The position numbers and the translations under genes were made by a program. Source: Leptolyngbyaceae cyanobacterium RM1_406_9 (GTDB lineage: Bacteria > Cyanobacteriota > Cyanobacteriia > Elainellales > Elainellaceae). From it: a stretch of DNA of 38,587 bases. The stretch lies in NCBI GenBank assembly GCA_012033355.1, contig JAAUQZ010000015.1:1-38587 (forward strand), written 5' to 3'. Shown one piece after another: positions 26,531 through 34,759 of this stretch (its first letter is position 1; each line of letters begins with the position of its first letter). Below the pieces are notes generated by a model, which was given only the letters and a program-made list of their open reading frames with translations, made no database searches and had not been told where the DNA came from.

Positions 26531-28215
26531 CTCCCTATCTGCCAAGTTTGACGGCAAACAAGAGTATGAACTTGCCACCTCGGTTCCGTATGAGGATAGT
26601 CCAGCCGATAGTGTCCACCTCGGCTTTCAGTCCGGAAGGCGGCGCTTTTTAGGATGAGATAGGCAACGTCCAGAAGATTGCGCGTTTCGCCCCAGGTTCG
26701 TAGCATTAGGTCTGAGTTAGGGGTGTCTAGCTGCAAGGAGTGGTTTACTTTCAGATTAACCAGAGTTTGAGTCAGTGAGAGCGTGGTGAACTGCTGTTGC
26801 CAGGTTTCAATCTGGGCGATCGCCGCTTCGAGCGATCGCTGCTCCCGACAAATTCCAGCACTCTGCCAAACCAGCTTCGGAATGTCTTGCCTCAGCGCTT
26901 CTACCTGAATTACCTCCGCCGCATCTGGAGTATAGAGCAAGGGAACTTTATCGTCTTCCCGATCCCAGTTCTCCCCGCCCTCTGGACTCGAAGCGGGTTG
27001 AAGCTCCAGATGAGCAAGCTGCGCTCCCAGAACCAGACATTCTAAGAGCGAGTTGCTTGCCAGTCGATTGGCTCCGTGTACGCCTGTGCTAGCCGTTTCC
27101 CCAACCGCGTATAGCCCTAAAATCGAAGTGCGGCTCATCAGGTCGGTTATGATTCCGCCCATCCAGTAGTGCGCGGCGGGGGCAACAGGAATCGGTTCAT
27201 GAAATACGTCTACACCCCACTGTTGACACACCTGAATGATGTTGGGAAAGCGATGCCGAATCGTTTCAGCGGGAATGGGTCGCAAATCGAGCCAAACGTG
27301 GGCTGTTGCTAGCTCCGTTGCTGTTTTCTGTAAGTGGCTGAAGATTGCCCGACTGACCACATCTCTAGGGGCAAGCTCTCCGTCGGGGTGGTAGTCAAAT
27401 GCAAACCGTCGCCCCTGCTCATCGACCAGATGTGCGCCCTCTCCCCGGACTGCTTCACTAATCAAGAATCGGGGTGCGTCTGGTTTGGTTAACGCGGTGG
27501 GGTGAAATTGGACAAACTCCAGGTCGCGTAGCTGTGCACCTGCCCGCCAGGCCATTGCTACACCATCCCCAGTGCTTAAACCCGGATTGGTCGTCTGAGC
27601 AAAAACCTGCCCGCCGCCACCAGTAGCCAAGACAACGGCTTCCGCTTGCAGCCAGGTAATTTTTCCTTGATAGCCCAGACTGACTCCTTTGCAGCGATCG
27701 CCAGCCAACCAGAGATCTACTGCAAACGCCTGCGAGAATACCTGAATATTTTTGCGACTCAAGACTTGAGCGGTCAGCGTCGTGATCACGGCTCGTCCGG
27801 TCGTGTCTGCGGCATGAAGCACTCGTCGTCGGGAATGGGCAGCTTCTAGAGTCAGCGCTAGTTCTCCATTGTGGCGATCGAAGCTAACGCCCATCTCAAC
27901 TAGAGACTGAACACAGCGAGGAGCCTGCTCAACCAGCAGCTTCACGGCGGCGGGATCACACAGCCCAACTCCAGCTTTAAGCGTGTCTTCAATATGCAGG
28001 GTAGGAGAATCTTCGGGGGCGATCGCCGCTGCAATACCGCCCTGGGCCCAATCGCTAGCAGAGAGCGAGAGTGTATCTTTGGTAATCAGACCGACGCGAA
28101 AATGCGGCGGCAAACAGAGTGCTGCGTATAGCCCCGCCGCCCCGCCGCCTACGACCAGTACATCAAACGGCTGAGCCGCCAAATCAAGTTCAGAGTCAGA
28201 TAACGGATGTGGCAA
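26473..28215 (-). CDS. nadB: L-aspartate oxidase (NAD biosynthesis)
   Basis: The 580-residue flavoprotein starts with the FAD-binding motif FDVLVVGGGAAGLYAAL (residues 17-33). It has the family features SASDWAQGGIAAAI, AAHSRRRVLHAADTTGRAV, FVQFHPTAL, LISEAVRGEGAHLVD and PRDVVSRAIF. NadB oxidises L-aspartate to iminoaspartate, which quinolinate synthase NadA converts to quinolinate. nadA is not in the window. The last roughly 15 residues (ENGGRRTEAGGRRTEGG) are low-complexity and encoded by CTCCGTC heptamer repeats, so a repeat has extended the C-terminus. psbU lies 141 bp upstream on the same strand. It is complete and probably active. Confidence 0.95.
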   Translation of the reverse strand: MPHPLSDSELDLAAQPFDVLVVGGGAAGLYAALCLPPHFRVGLITKDTLSLSASDWAQGGIAAAIAPEDSPTLHIEDTLKAGVGLCDPAAVKLLVEQAPRCVQSLVEMGVSFDRHNGELALTLEAAHSRRRVLHAADTTGRAVITTLTAQVLSRKNIQVFSQAFAVDLWLAGDRCKGVSLGYQGKITWLQAEAVVLATGGGGQVFAQTTNPGLSTGDGVAMAWRAGAQLRDLEFVQFHPTALTKPDAPRFLISEAVRGEGAHLVDEQGRRFAFDYHPDGELAPRDVVSRAIFSHLQKTATELATAHVWLDLRPIPAETIRHRFPNIIQVCQQWGVDVFHEPIPVAPAAHYWMGGIITDLMSRTSILGLYAVGETASTGVHGANRLASNSLLECLVLGAQLAHLELQPASSPEGGENWDREDDKVPLLYTPDAAEVIQVEALRQDIPKLVWQSAGICREQRSLEAAIAQIETWQQQFTTLSLTQTLVNLKVNHSLQLDTPNSDLMLRTWGETRNLLDVAYLILKSAAFRTESRGGHYRLDYPHTEPRWQVHTLVCRQTWQIGRRENGGRRTEAGGRRTEGG

Positions 28216-28356
28216 TTAAAAATCGCTCCCTGAGAACAGTGGCAAAAGCTAGTGCAGGCTAACCTGAAATAACTTTTGGATTAAACCTACTGTACAAAGA
28301 GCGAATCCAATTCGACAGCGATGAAAGAATTAAATTTAACCAGATTTTAACCCGTT

Positions 28357-28779
28357 CTATCGATAAATACCGTTGTTGAAGCGATCGCCTCCTTCAACAA
28401 AGGCATCTGCTGGTGGAGTCACAGTAAACTTATCCAGATTTGCCTGCAAAATTTCCTTCTGGCGATCGGTCAGGTTGGGCATATTCAGAACATCTTCAAC
28501 TTCATCAAAAGGTGCATTCTTAACAATCATCCGAGCCAGCGTTGGGTACATTCCGGGATATTGGGTGAAAGCACGGACATTTGTGTTGTTCAAGTCCAGC
28601 TTGCTGCCAAGTTCGCGAATTTTGTCATCGACACTATTTCGGATTTCTGCTGCCAAGACTGGGGATGAATTGAAGGTCAGGCTACTCAAATTTGCTGCGA
28701 TGGCCGATTGAGGCACTAACCACCCCAGGCAGCCCACCAGCAAACCCAAAACCAGCACTACGCCTACCAGTCGTCTCAT
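28357..28779 (-). CDS. psbU: Photosystem II 12 kDa extrinsic protein PsbU
   Basis: The 140-residue protein is complete. A signal peptide ([23 protein letters not shown]) targets it to the thylakoid lumen. The mature part matches Psb[41 protein letters not shown], and the terminal FNNGIYR. PsbU binds the lumenal face of photosystem II and stabilises the oxygen-evolving cluster with PsbO and PsbV. A GGGAGGG ribosome binding site lies about 10 nt before the ATG. nadB follows on the same strand after 141 bp. The gene identifies the source as a cyanobacterium. Confidence 0.96.
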   Translation of the reverse strand: MRRLVGVVLVLGLLVGCLGWLVPQSAIAANLSSLTFNSSPVLAAEIRNSVDDKIRELGSKLDLNNTNVRAFTQYPGMYPTLARMIVKNAPFDEVEDVLNMPNLTDRQKEILQANLDKFTVTPPADAFVEGGDRFNNGIYR

Positions 28780-28967
28780 TAGTCAGATCCCTCCCGCTCC
28801 AAGTAATCTAAATCGATCAAACTTAAACCTATGCAATGAAAGCTATACACAGCGCTTATTTAGAGACTACCACTTCCGCTGGTCAATCTGATCGTCACCC
28901 CTCAGAATCTTCCGACCAAATTTTTCAAACGATCCCCAGTTGCAGCAGTTGATCCTGGGTATATGAG

Positions 28968-29126
28968 CTACGGTGTACACACAAGTCCTCTCAGCCCCCT
29001 TGAATCCTCCATTCTGGGGGACTTTGAGCTACTTGGAATCCCTGCGCCGCACACGGTTCGGAAGTCCCCCAGTGGGGGCGAAATACAGAATTTTGAGGTC
29101 GAGCATAACTTGTGTGTACACCGTAG
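28968..29126. mobile_element. MITE-like element with 19-bp terminal inverted repeats
   Basis: The ends CTACGGTGTACACACAAGT (28968-28986) and ACTTGTGTGTACACCGTAG (29108-29126) are perfect complements over 19 bp. The 121-bp interior holds further partial palindromes of CCCCC/GGGGG type (around CTGGGGGACTT and AAGTCCCCCAG) and no gene. Size and ends fit a non-autonomous miniature element; no clear target-site duplication could be assigned. It may instead be a structured repeat of RNA-level function. Confidence 0.6.
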
Positions 29127-29172
29127 GGTATGTGGGAGGGAGCTAGGGGCTAGGGCAAGAAAATATTTTCTT

Positions 29173-29207
29173 CATCCCTCATCCCTCATCCCTCATCCCT
29201 CATCCCT
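29173..29207. repeat. CATCCCT heptamer, five perfect copies
   Basis: Five exact copies of CATCCCT end four bases before the 3' end of the FHA-cyclase gene (stop at 29211). They match the heptamers next to the kinase, Nudix and nadB genes. Such slippage-prone runs commonly vary in copy number between strains. Confidence 0.85.
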
Positions 29208-29210
29208 TCC

Positions 29211-30200
29211 CTAAACCTTCCCTGCTGCCTGCAAAAAAGTATTCAAGTCGGCAAAAGATCCGGCGTAGGTCAGCGTTGGCGAGTCGTAGCCCTTCATACT
29301 GACTGTATATTGGCGAAACAGCTTTGGGTTCGCGCCAGAGGCTTCTAAATACTTGTAGGTGGTTTCACCCAGGGCAACGTCCATGCCGATTTGCTTCGTT
29401 GAAGACTCCAAGCGGAAGGCAGCGTTGACCGTATCTCCCAGGGCGGTGTAGTCGGGGCGATCGCCTGTTCCCGTATTTCCAACCATCGCGTAGCCCGTAT
29501 TTAGCCCTGCCCCAACCCGCAGCGGGAATGGTAAGGGATAGCGCTCGTGTAGCTGACTGGTCATTTTGTGCAAGGCGCTAAGCGCGTGGGCAATTCGGAT
29601 CATCTCGTCGTGGCTAACCCCTTGAGCACCATGAATCCAAACCGCCATAATTGCGTCGCCGATGTACTTATCGACCCAGCTTCCATATTCGCGGATGATG
29701 TCTCCAGCACAGCGAAACCAGGTGCCGATCACCTCAGACAGCACCTTTTCGTCAATCTGGCGGGTCATCACCGTAAAGTCGCGGATATCAACCACCAATA
29801 CCGAAATCAGCCGCCGCACGTGTAGCGTGGCTGTGGCCGTAAATTCTTGGGAATCTATGCCCATCGAAGGGTCGGTCATATGTTCGATGGGCGGGCAGTA
29901 AAATTCCAGTTCAGTTTGGCCAAAGGTGAGGCGATCGCCATTCTGTAGCGTCACAGGCACACTCACTCGCCGTCCGTTGACAAACGAACCGTTACGACTT
30001 CCTAAATCAATCAGGTAAAACTCTCCCGTCTCCATCCGCTGAAGCATGGCATGGTTACGAGAAATCCAGCGGTCAGGCAGCACGAAATTGTTGTCGTCGC
30101 CTCTTCCAACAGTCCAGCAGTTGCTGCCTGCCAAAGAGAGATAACGATTGCCTGACTCGTTACGAAGTATCAGATGGGGAACGGGTTGTGAAGTCACCAC
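29211..30200 (-). CDS. FHA-domain class III adenylate cyclase
   Basis: The 329-residue protein has an FHA domain at residues 10-105 (WTVGRGDDNNFVLPDRWISR, then NHAMLQR and GSRNGSFVNG). A class III nucleotide cyclase catalytic domain follows at about 130-300: VLVVDIRDFT with the first metal Asp, and VDKYIGDAIMAVW with the second metal Asp and the adenine-selective Lys. DYTALGDTVNAAFRLES is also present. It likely makes cAMP from ATP in the cytoplasm, with the FHA domain binding a phosphothreonine partner. Heptamer repeats lie just past the stop. The gene stands alone. Guanylate specificity is less likely because of the Lys-Asp pair, but this is inference. Confidence 0.92.
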   Translation of the reverse strand: MVTSQPVPHLILRNESGNRYLSLAGSNCWTVGRGDDNNFVLPDRWISRNHAMLQRMETGEFYLIDLGSRNGSFVNGRRVSVPVTLQNGDRLTFGQTELEFYCPPIEHMTDPSMGIDSQEFTATATLHVRRLISVLVVDIRDFTVMTRQIDEKVLSEVIGTWFRCAGDIIREYGSWVDKYIGDAIMAVWIHGAQGVSHDEMIRIAHALSALHKMTSQLHERYPLPFPLRVGAGLNTGYAMVGNTGTGDRPDYTALGDTVNAAFRLESSTKQIGMDVALGETTYKYLEASGANPKLFRQYTVSMKGYDSPTLTYAGSFADLNTFLQAAGKV

Positions 30201-30454
30201 AGGCTAAGAACCGCTGATCTTTCCCTATGATGCATCCTGAAGCATCTATCCATAACTCACAAAGGTTTCCAATGTCTAGATTTTGGAAACCTTAACCTCG
30301 AATAATTCTCTGTAGATTCAGCTTTCAGCACGATGCCATAGCGCAAACGCTCCTTAGCAGGAGACTCTATACTAGCGCAATCGTGTCAAATACCTGCATC
30401 TTCAGCAAATCACTTTGCCACACCGACTCAGGATACCTCAAATCATATCCTGAC

Positions 30455-31201
30455 TCAGACCGAGGAGGCAGCTAGCCAAAACAAACCATCGACCAGCAAT
30501 GTACTCAGAACGGCTCCACCAAACGTTCTCCAGTGTAGCTGTCGAGAGCGCACGGGTAAACAGCCAACGATTAATAGAACGCTAATCAAAAATATAGCCC
30601 AACTCGTTCCCCAAGGTGTTTGAATCTGAGCCACCGCACTCTGTAAAATCGACTGAGCTTGGCTTGGCTCAATTTGCATTAGCTGCCGCCAGTGGGGAAT
30701 CAGATTAACTACGTAAAAGTACAGATCCGTCATGACCGTGCCGAATAAGGAACCCAGATAGAACCAATTGCCCACTTTTCCATGCTGCTTGGCTAGACAC
30801 CAAAGGGTAAACGGTAAGCCCAGAGACTCAATCGGCAGGTGCAGGAAGGGTTCCCACCTGAACCAGCCCCAGTAGATAGAGCCTGCTAGCCACGTCCAGG
30901 TAAACCCAAATAATAGGTCGCCCCAAAGGTAGCTAGAGGGACGAGACTTGAGCCACTGGCTTAACCCCAGCCAGCCCAGAGTCATAATCAGGCTGAGCCA
31001 GGGCGACCACCTGACCAGGGGAGCCTGGAAGAAAACGGGCACCGACACTAAGAAGACCGAAGCGGTGAAAAACAGCCAGGATTGTGAAATGTGGCTGAGT
31101 GAAATGCGATCGCCAACCCAGCTTGAAGGAGCTTCAGTTAAAGAAGTTTCTTTTAGACGAGCCTGGTAGAGAGCGACTGATGACGGAGTAAAAGAAGACA
31201 A
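30455..31201 (-). CDS. DUF3120 integral membrane protein
   Basis: The 248-residue protein has five or six membrane helices, for example WLFFTASVFLVSVPVFF, LSLIMTLGWLGLSQWL and IFLISVLLIVGCLPV. The motifs YWGWFRWEPFLHLPIESLGL and GSLFGTVMTDLYFYVVNLIPHW are those of the cyanobacterial DUF3120 family. No reaction is known. The N-terminal 40 residues are polar and variable, so the start may be internal. It stands alone, divergent from uppP across about 300 bp. Confidence 0.82.
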   Translation of the reverse strand: MSSFTPSSVALYQARLKETSLTEAPSSWVGDRISLSHISQSWLFFTASVFLVSVPVFFQAPLVRWSPWLSLIMTLGWLGLSQWLKSRPSSYLWGDLLFGFTWTWLAGSIYWGWFRWEPFLHLPIESLGLPFTLWCLAKQHGKVGNWFYLGSLFGTVMTDLYFYVVNLIPHWRQLMQIEPSQAQSILQSAVAQIQTPWGTSWAIFLISVLLIVGCLPVRSRQLHWRTFGGAVLSTLLVDGLFWLAASSV

Positions 31202-31501
31202 AGTATTATGAATATTAATTTACCTTTTTTAACATATCACAAATGCATCCCCCTGGGGGGCATATCTACAACAATAGCTTAGTTTTTCTGTCACCTTGAA
31301 ATTCTTCAAAAATTCCGGGATAGATGCCGATGGGTGCGTAAGATTTGCTGAGGAATTTAGCTCATTTCAAGCGATCGCCAAATAGAGCAAAGGTTAGAAG
31401 ATTTGGTGTAGATGCGGCTTTAGGGCAGACACGTCCAGCAATTCGGGCTTAAATTAGGGCAGCAGTTTTGTTGAATTACGGATCTTTAGAGAGGAGTGAG
31501 C
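31202..31501. promoter_or_regulatory. Divergent intergenic region before uppP
   Basis: About 300 bp separate DUF3120 (minus) from uppP (plus). A short palindromic stretch near 31245 (CATCCCCCTGGGGGGCAT-like) is the only structure seen. A purine-rich GAGAGGAG about 10 nt before the ATG at 31502 is a good ribosome binding site. Promoters for both genes presumably lie here. Confidence 0.4.
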
Positions 31502-32500
31502 ATGGGTTTGACCGGAATCAACGCGGGTCTAGCTCTCATGAGCAATACAAGTTGGACTACGGCTATAGATATATCGCCATTCGCCCTACCCCACTATCTG
31601 ATGCTACCGTCCTTCATGTCCCCATTGATTGCTCAAACTGAGTCCGCTGCTGGTGGGGAAGTCAATCTGCTGCAAGCCGTCGTTTTAGGGTTTGTCCAGG
31701 GAATAACTGAGTTTTTGCCAATTAGCAGCACAGCGCATTTGCTCGTGTTTACCAGAGTATTTGGCTGGGATGTTTTAGGCGAAAAGTATTTTGTCGATGC
31801 TATCCAGTTTGGCAGCGTTATTGCAGTGCTGATCTACTTTTGGTCAGATATTCAGCAAACTTTAACGGGAAGCTGGGTAGCTTTTCGTAAGAAGAACTGG
31901 GAACAGGATGAATGGAAGATTTTTGTAGGCATCGCGATTGGGACTGTGCCTGCTCTGGTCGGAGGACTGTTTTACAAGAAGGCCTTGCCAGAGGTAACTC
32001 AATCGATACTGGAAGGAGCGCTAGTTATTGCCTTCATGTCTATCATGATGTCGCTTTTGATGGGGCTAGCCGAAAAAATTGGTAGCCGCAAGCGGGGGTT
32101 TAACCTGCTCGAAATTAAGGACGGCATTCTGGTTGGGTTGGGACAGATGCTTGCTATTATCCCAGGGACTTCTCGCTCTGGTTCAACAATGACAATGGCT
32201 CTGTTTTTGGGATTGGAGCGACCCGCAGCAGCCCGGTTTTCTTTTTTATTGGGTTTGCCGACGTTGGCGATCGCCACTCTCTACCAGTCCACGGAAGTCA
32301 GAAATCACCTGGATGTTTTGCCTGCCCTAATTGTGGGAATTATATCAACCTTCATTTTTTCTTACCTATCGATCGCCTGGTTGATTCGTTTCTTGCAGCG
32401 TCAAAGCACCTGGATTTTTGTCTGGTATCGGTTGGCGTTTGGCTTATCTCTGCTGTTGGCGATCGCCAGTGGACTGGCTTGCTGGTTCCTAGACGCTTGA
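31502..32500 (+). CDS. uppP: Undecaprenyl-diphosphatase UppP/BacA
   Basis: The 332-residue membrane protein has the two UppP signatures: QGITEFLPISSTAHL near residue 70 and PGTSRSGSTMTMALFLGLER in the second half. About eight helices are predicted. It dephosphorylates undecaprenyl diphosphate at the membrane to recycle the lipid carrier for peptidoglycan and polysaccharide synthesis. It confers bacitracin tolerance when overproduced. The N-terminus carries an extra 40 or so residues before the family core, and ATG at 31502 follows a GAGAGGAG ribosome binding site (a GTG at 31496 is in frame). A coiled-coil membrane protein gene follows 35 bp downstream and is probably co-transcribed. Confidence 0.94.
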   Translation: MGLTGINAGLALMSNTSWTTAIDISPFALPHYLMLPSFMSPLIAQTESAAGGEVNLLQAVVLGFVQGITEFLPISSTAHLLVFTRVFGWDVLGEKYFVDAIQFGSVIAVLIYFWSDIQQTLTGSWVAFRKKNWEQDEWKIFVGIAIGTVPALVGGLFYKKALPEVTQSILEGALVIAFMSIMMSLLMGLAEKIGSRKRGFNLLEIKDGILVGLGQMLAIIPGTSRSGSTMTMALFLGLERPAAARFSFLLGLPTLAIATLYQSTEVRNHLDVLPALIVGIISTFIFSYLSIAWLIRFLQRQSTWIFVWYRLAFGLSLLLAIASGLACWFLDA

Positions 32501-32535
32501 TCTAAAATGACGGGTTGGAAAATCTGGAGTCAGGG

Positions 32536-33036
32536 ATGTTTAGAATTCGGCTACTAGGACTGGTGACTGCGATCGCATTTCTTTTGGGCGTAAATCTGGT
32601 CTTCGTCAGCGTCCAAAATTTTGACAAGCGGGACGACCGGGTTAAGCTCAGCAATCTTGAGGTAGAACTTGGCGCAAAGCGTTCTGCAATGCAAGAGATG
32701 GAGTCTTGGTTGAAGGAAATGACGCTGGAGTTAAGCTCATCTGGCTTTGAAGTTCAAACCTTGCAGTCAAAAATTGCGGCACTTGACCAGGACTATCCCG
32801 GTGGAATCCCGGCTTACTTGCAAGAGGAGTACACCAAAGCCGTTGAGCAACACAATCAGATAGCAACTGACCATAACGCTGCTGTGGCAAAGTATGATGC
32901 GCTGTACGCCGATTATTCTGAGTTAGTCAATCGATATAATGCGATCGCACAGCAGGTAGACACGTTGCAGGAGAAGCTAGGAGAAACCCAATACCTTCTA
33001 CCGATTCCCAGACTCCTATCCTCGATAGAGCTATAG
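32536..33036 (+). CDS. Membrane-anchored coiled-coil protein of unknown function
   Basis: The protein has 166 residues from the ATG at 32536; TTG at 32515 is an alternative. One N-terminal membrane helix (LLGLVTAIAFLLGVNLVFVS) is followed by a long helical region with heptad spacing (LSNLEVELGAKRSAMQEMES, LQSKIAALDQDY, VDTLQEKLGE). The predicted topology is a cytoplasmic N-terminus with the coiled coil outside, or the reverse. I do not recognise a family. The gene starts 35 bp after uppP in the same orientation and probably shares its transcript, hinting at an envelope role. Confidence 0.7.
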   Translation: MFRIRLLGLVTAIAFLLGVNLVFVSVQNFDKRDDRVKLSNLEVELGAKRSAMQEMESWLKEMTLELSSSGFEVQTLQSKIAALDQDYPGGIPAYLQEEYTKAVEQHNQIATDHNAAVAKYDALYADYSELVNRYNAIAQQVDTLQEKLGETQYLLPIPRLLSSIEL

Positions 33037-33048
33037 CTCCGAACACAC

Positions 33049-34029
33049 TCAAGAATGAGCCTGGGAAGCATAGGCTGCAATGGGTTCCTTAATAAACCGA
33101 ATATAGAGGTGCTTAAAGGTAGACTTAAGCACACGAGGTGCGCCAAAGTCGATTGGTACGAGCTGTTCAGGAAACTTCCAGTCAAGGATCTGTAGCGATT
33201 GAGGAGTCAGATGCGGGAAGTGAAGGGCTTCCAGTTCGGGGCAAACGCCTAGCCGCTGGGATGCTGCAACAGTTGGAATGGTCGCCGGATCAGCGTTGAG
33301 AATTTCTGCCATCGCCCGATCGAGCGCAAATACATCAGCAGAAGCGCCCAAAACGCCGAGTTGCCGAGGCTCACCACCGCTGGGGCCTTTGCCTTCGTGA
33401 CCGATGATGCCGTCTATGATGGTCAGGTTAGGGGCGATCGCCCGTGCCGTTTCCACTAGCATATTGCCAAAGCGATCGCTGTCCTTTCCGGCTTCCATGT
33501 GCCACCAGGCTTTCATCTTGCCAGGAACGCAGCCAAATAGATTCTTTACGCCTAGAGTGAGCGTCAACTGCACGTGGGATTTTACTTTAGGTAAGTTGAT
33601 TACCACATCGGTTTCCATTGCCTCTTTGCACAGCAGCAGATGATTAAAATCTGCGCTCAGAGTTTCGTAGCGCTTGCCCCGCAGTTCTACAATCGGCACA
33701 CCCAGTTTGTCTAGCCAGGGCAAGTAGCCATTTGCTTTGGCTACCCCTGCGGCACTGCCAAAGGCGGGACTGTCTGCTAAAAATGGCTTACCGCCGACTT
33801 CTTGCACCATCTGAGCGACGCAATAGACGACTTCTGGACGGGTGGTGCATTCCTTCGTAGGGCGTGCCCCTGTAAGCAGGTTGGGTTTCAGGAGGACGCG
33901 ATCGCCCGGTTTGACAAACGCCGCCATTCCACCCAAAGGCTCTAGCAACCTCTCCAAATCGGCTCGTAGCTGCTGAATCTCATAATTCTCAGCCCGAATG
34001 AGACTTACACTTGGCTGCATGGTTGTCAT
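33049..34029 (-). CDS. DUF362 domain-containing protein
   Basis: The protein has about 326 residues from the ATG at 34029 (ATG at 34020 is also possible). It shows DUF362 features: DRVLLKPNLLTGARPTKECT, FLADSPAFGSAAGVAKANGY, VINLPKVKSHVQLTLTLGVK, NLFGCVPGKMKAWWH and IIDGIIGHEGKGPSGGEPR. DUF362 proteins are often linked to iron-sulphur ferredoxin domains, but no cysteine-cluster motif is present here. The reaction is unknown. The gene lies about 45 bp downstream of a small conserved gene on the same strand and converges with the coiled-coil gene, 12 bp away. Confidence 0.88.
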   Translation of the reverse strand: MTTMQPSVSLIRAENYEIQQLRADLERLLEPLGGMAAFVKPGDRVLLKPNLLTGARPTKECTTRPEVVYCVAQMVQEVGGKPFLADSPAFGSAAGVAKANGYLPWLDKLGVPIVELRGKRYETLSADFNHLLLCKEAMETDVVINLPKVKSHVQLTLTLGVKNLFGCVPGKMKAWWHMEAGKDSDRFGNMLVETARAIAPNLTIIDGIIGHEGKGPSGGEPRQLGVLGASADVFALDRAMAEILNADPATIPTVAASQRLGVCPELEALHFPHLTPQSLQILDWKFPEQLVPIDFGAPRVLKSTFKHLYIRFIKEPIAAYASQAHS

Positions 34030-34075
34030 CCTCAATCACATCTCGGTTTGCCGCATCTGGTTTATTGCGTCCGGT

Positions 34076-34369
34076 TTACCGCATCCGATTTATTGTAGTC
34101 ACCTGGTCGGCGTTAGAGAAAACTCCTTCTCCTCTAATGTTAGGAATAGCGGGCTTTACTTCAACCTTGATCACGTTATCAATATTGATAAACACCGTCT
34201 GTTCTTCTAAATTCACAATCCACCAGTCTTTTTCTAGCAGGTGCCGCACCTCCAGATGCACCCCTGCGGGGCTGGTTGCGTCTTCAAGCGGCTCGTAGAC
34301 CGTAAAAGACTCACTGCGACCATCAATGTAGTGAAACGTCAGTTGGGTATAACCGTCTTGGCTGTACAT
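34076..34369 (-). CDS. Small conserved protein of unknown function
   Basis: The 97-residue protein begins MYSQDGYTQLTFHYIDGRSE and continues with SFTVYEPLEDATSPAG and WWIVNLEEQTVFINIDNVIK. Its alternating hydrophobic pattern suggests a small beta-rich fold, possibly SH3- or PilZ-like, but no named family is evident. There is no signal peptide or membrane helix. It is followed about 45 bp later by the DUF362 gene on the same strand and probably shares its operon. The coding frame is well supported by its regular composition and neighbour spacing. Confidence 0.65.
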   Translation of the reverse strand: MYSQDGYTQLTFHYIDGRSESFTVYEPLEDATSPAGVHLEVRHLLEKDWWIVNLEEQTVFINIDNVIKVEVKPAIPNIRGEGVFSNADQVTTINRMR

Positions 34370-34759
34370 CTGAGCCTCTCAACCTGTTTTAGGGGATACC
34401 ATACACTATGAGCGTGGAAGGGTACATAATTTTACGATTTTGGTTTTCCTTAATGTATTGCTAATCCATTGCGATTAAGACAAGCCCAGATATATACCGA
34501 AAGGCGAAGGCAAAGGAAACAATAGCTTTTGACAATAGACTTCTGGGAATGGACTTTAATGATATTCTCAAACCTAACAGACCTAGCCTTGAGTTCTGCC
34601 TAACAATGGATGTCTGCATTCATGCCGCAGAAAAGGTGTCTCAACTGAGTGAAGCCTGAGCTTTCTGGCTCCTAACGGATCGTCAAACCCGACGCAGCAG
34701 AAAGAGTACGTCATATCACAATTCTGTAGTGTCAATAGAGGCAGAAAGACGGGTTCCTA
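34370..34759. promoter_or_regulatory. Divergent intergenic region before the KaiC-like operon
   Basis: About 390 bp without a gene hold the promoters of the small protein/DUF362 pair and of the kaiC-like/kinase pair. I see no assignable operator or strong hairpin. The region is AT-richer than its neighbours. Confidence 0.4.

Larger units (their letters stand above)
28780..29210. other. Intergenic region with MITE-like element and heptamer repeats
   Basis: About 430 bp lie between psbU and the FHA-cyclase gene. The psbU promoter lies in the left part, no gene is seen, and most of the rest is a 159-bp inverted-repeat element and five CATCCCT heptamers. Confidence 0.55.

Noticed and set aside
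29173-29207. CRISPR-like direct repeats
   Set aside because: The 7-bp units have no spacers; they are heptamer tandem repeats, and no cas gene is present.
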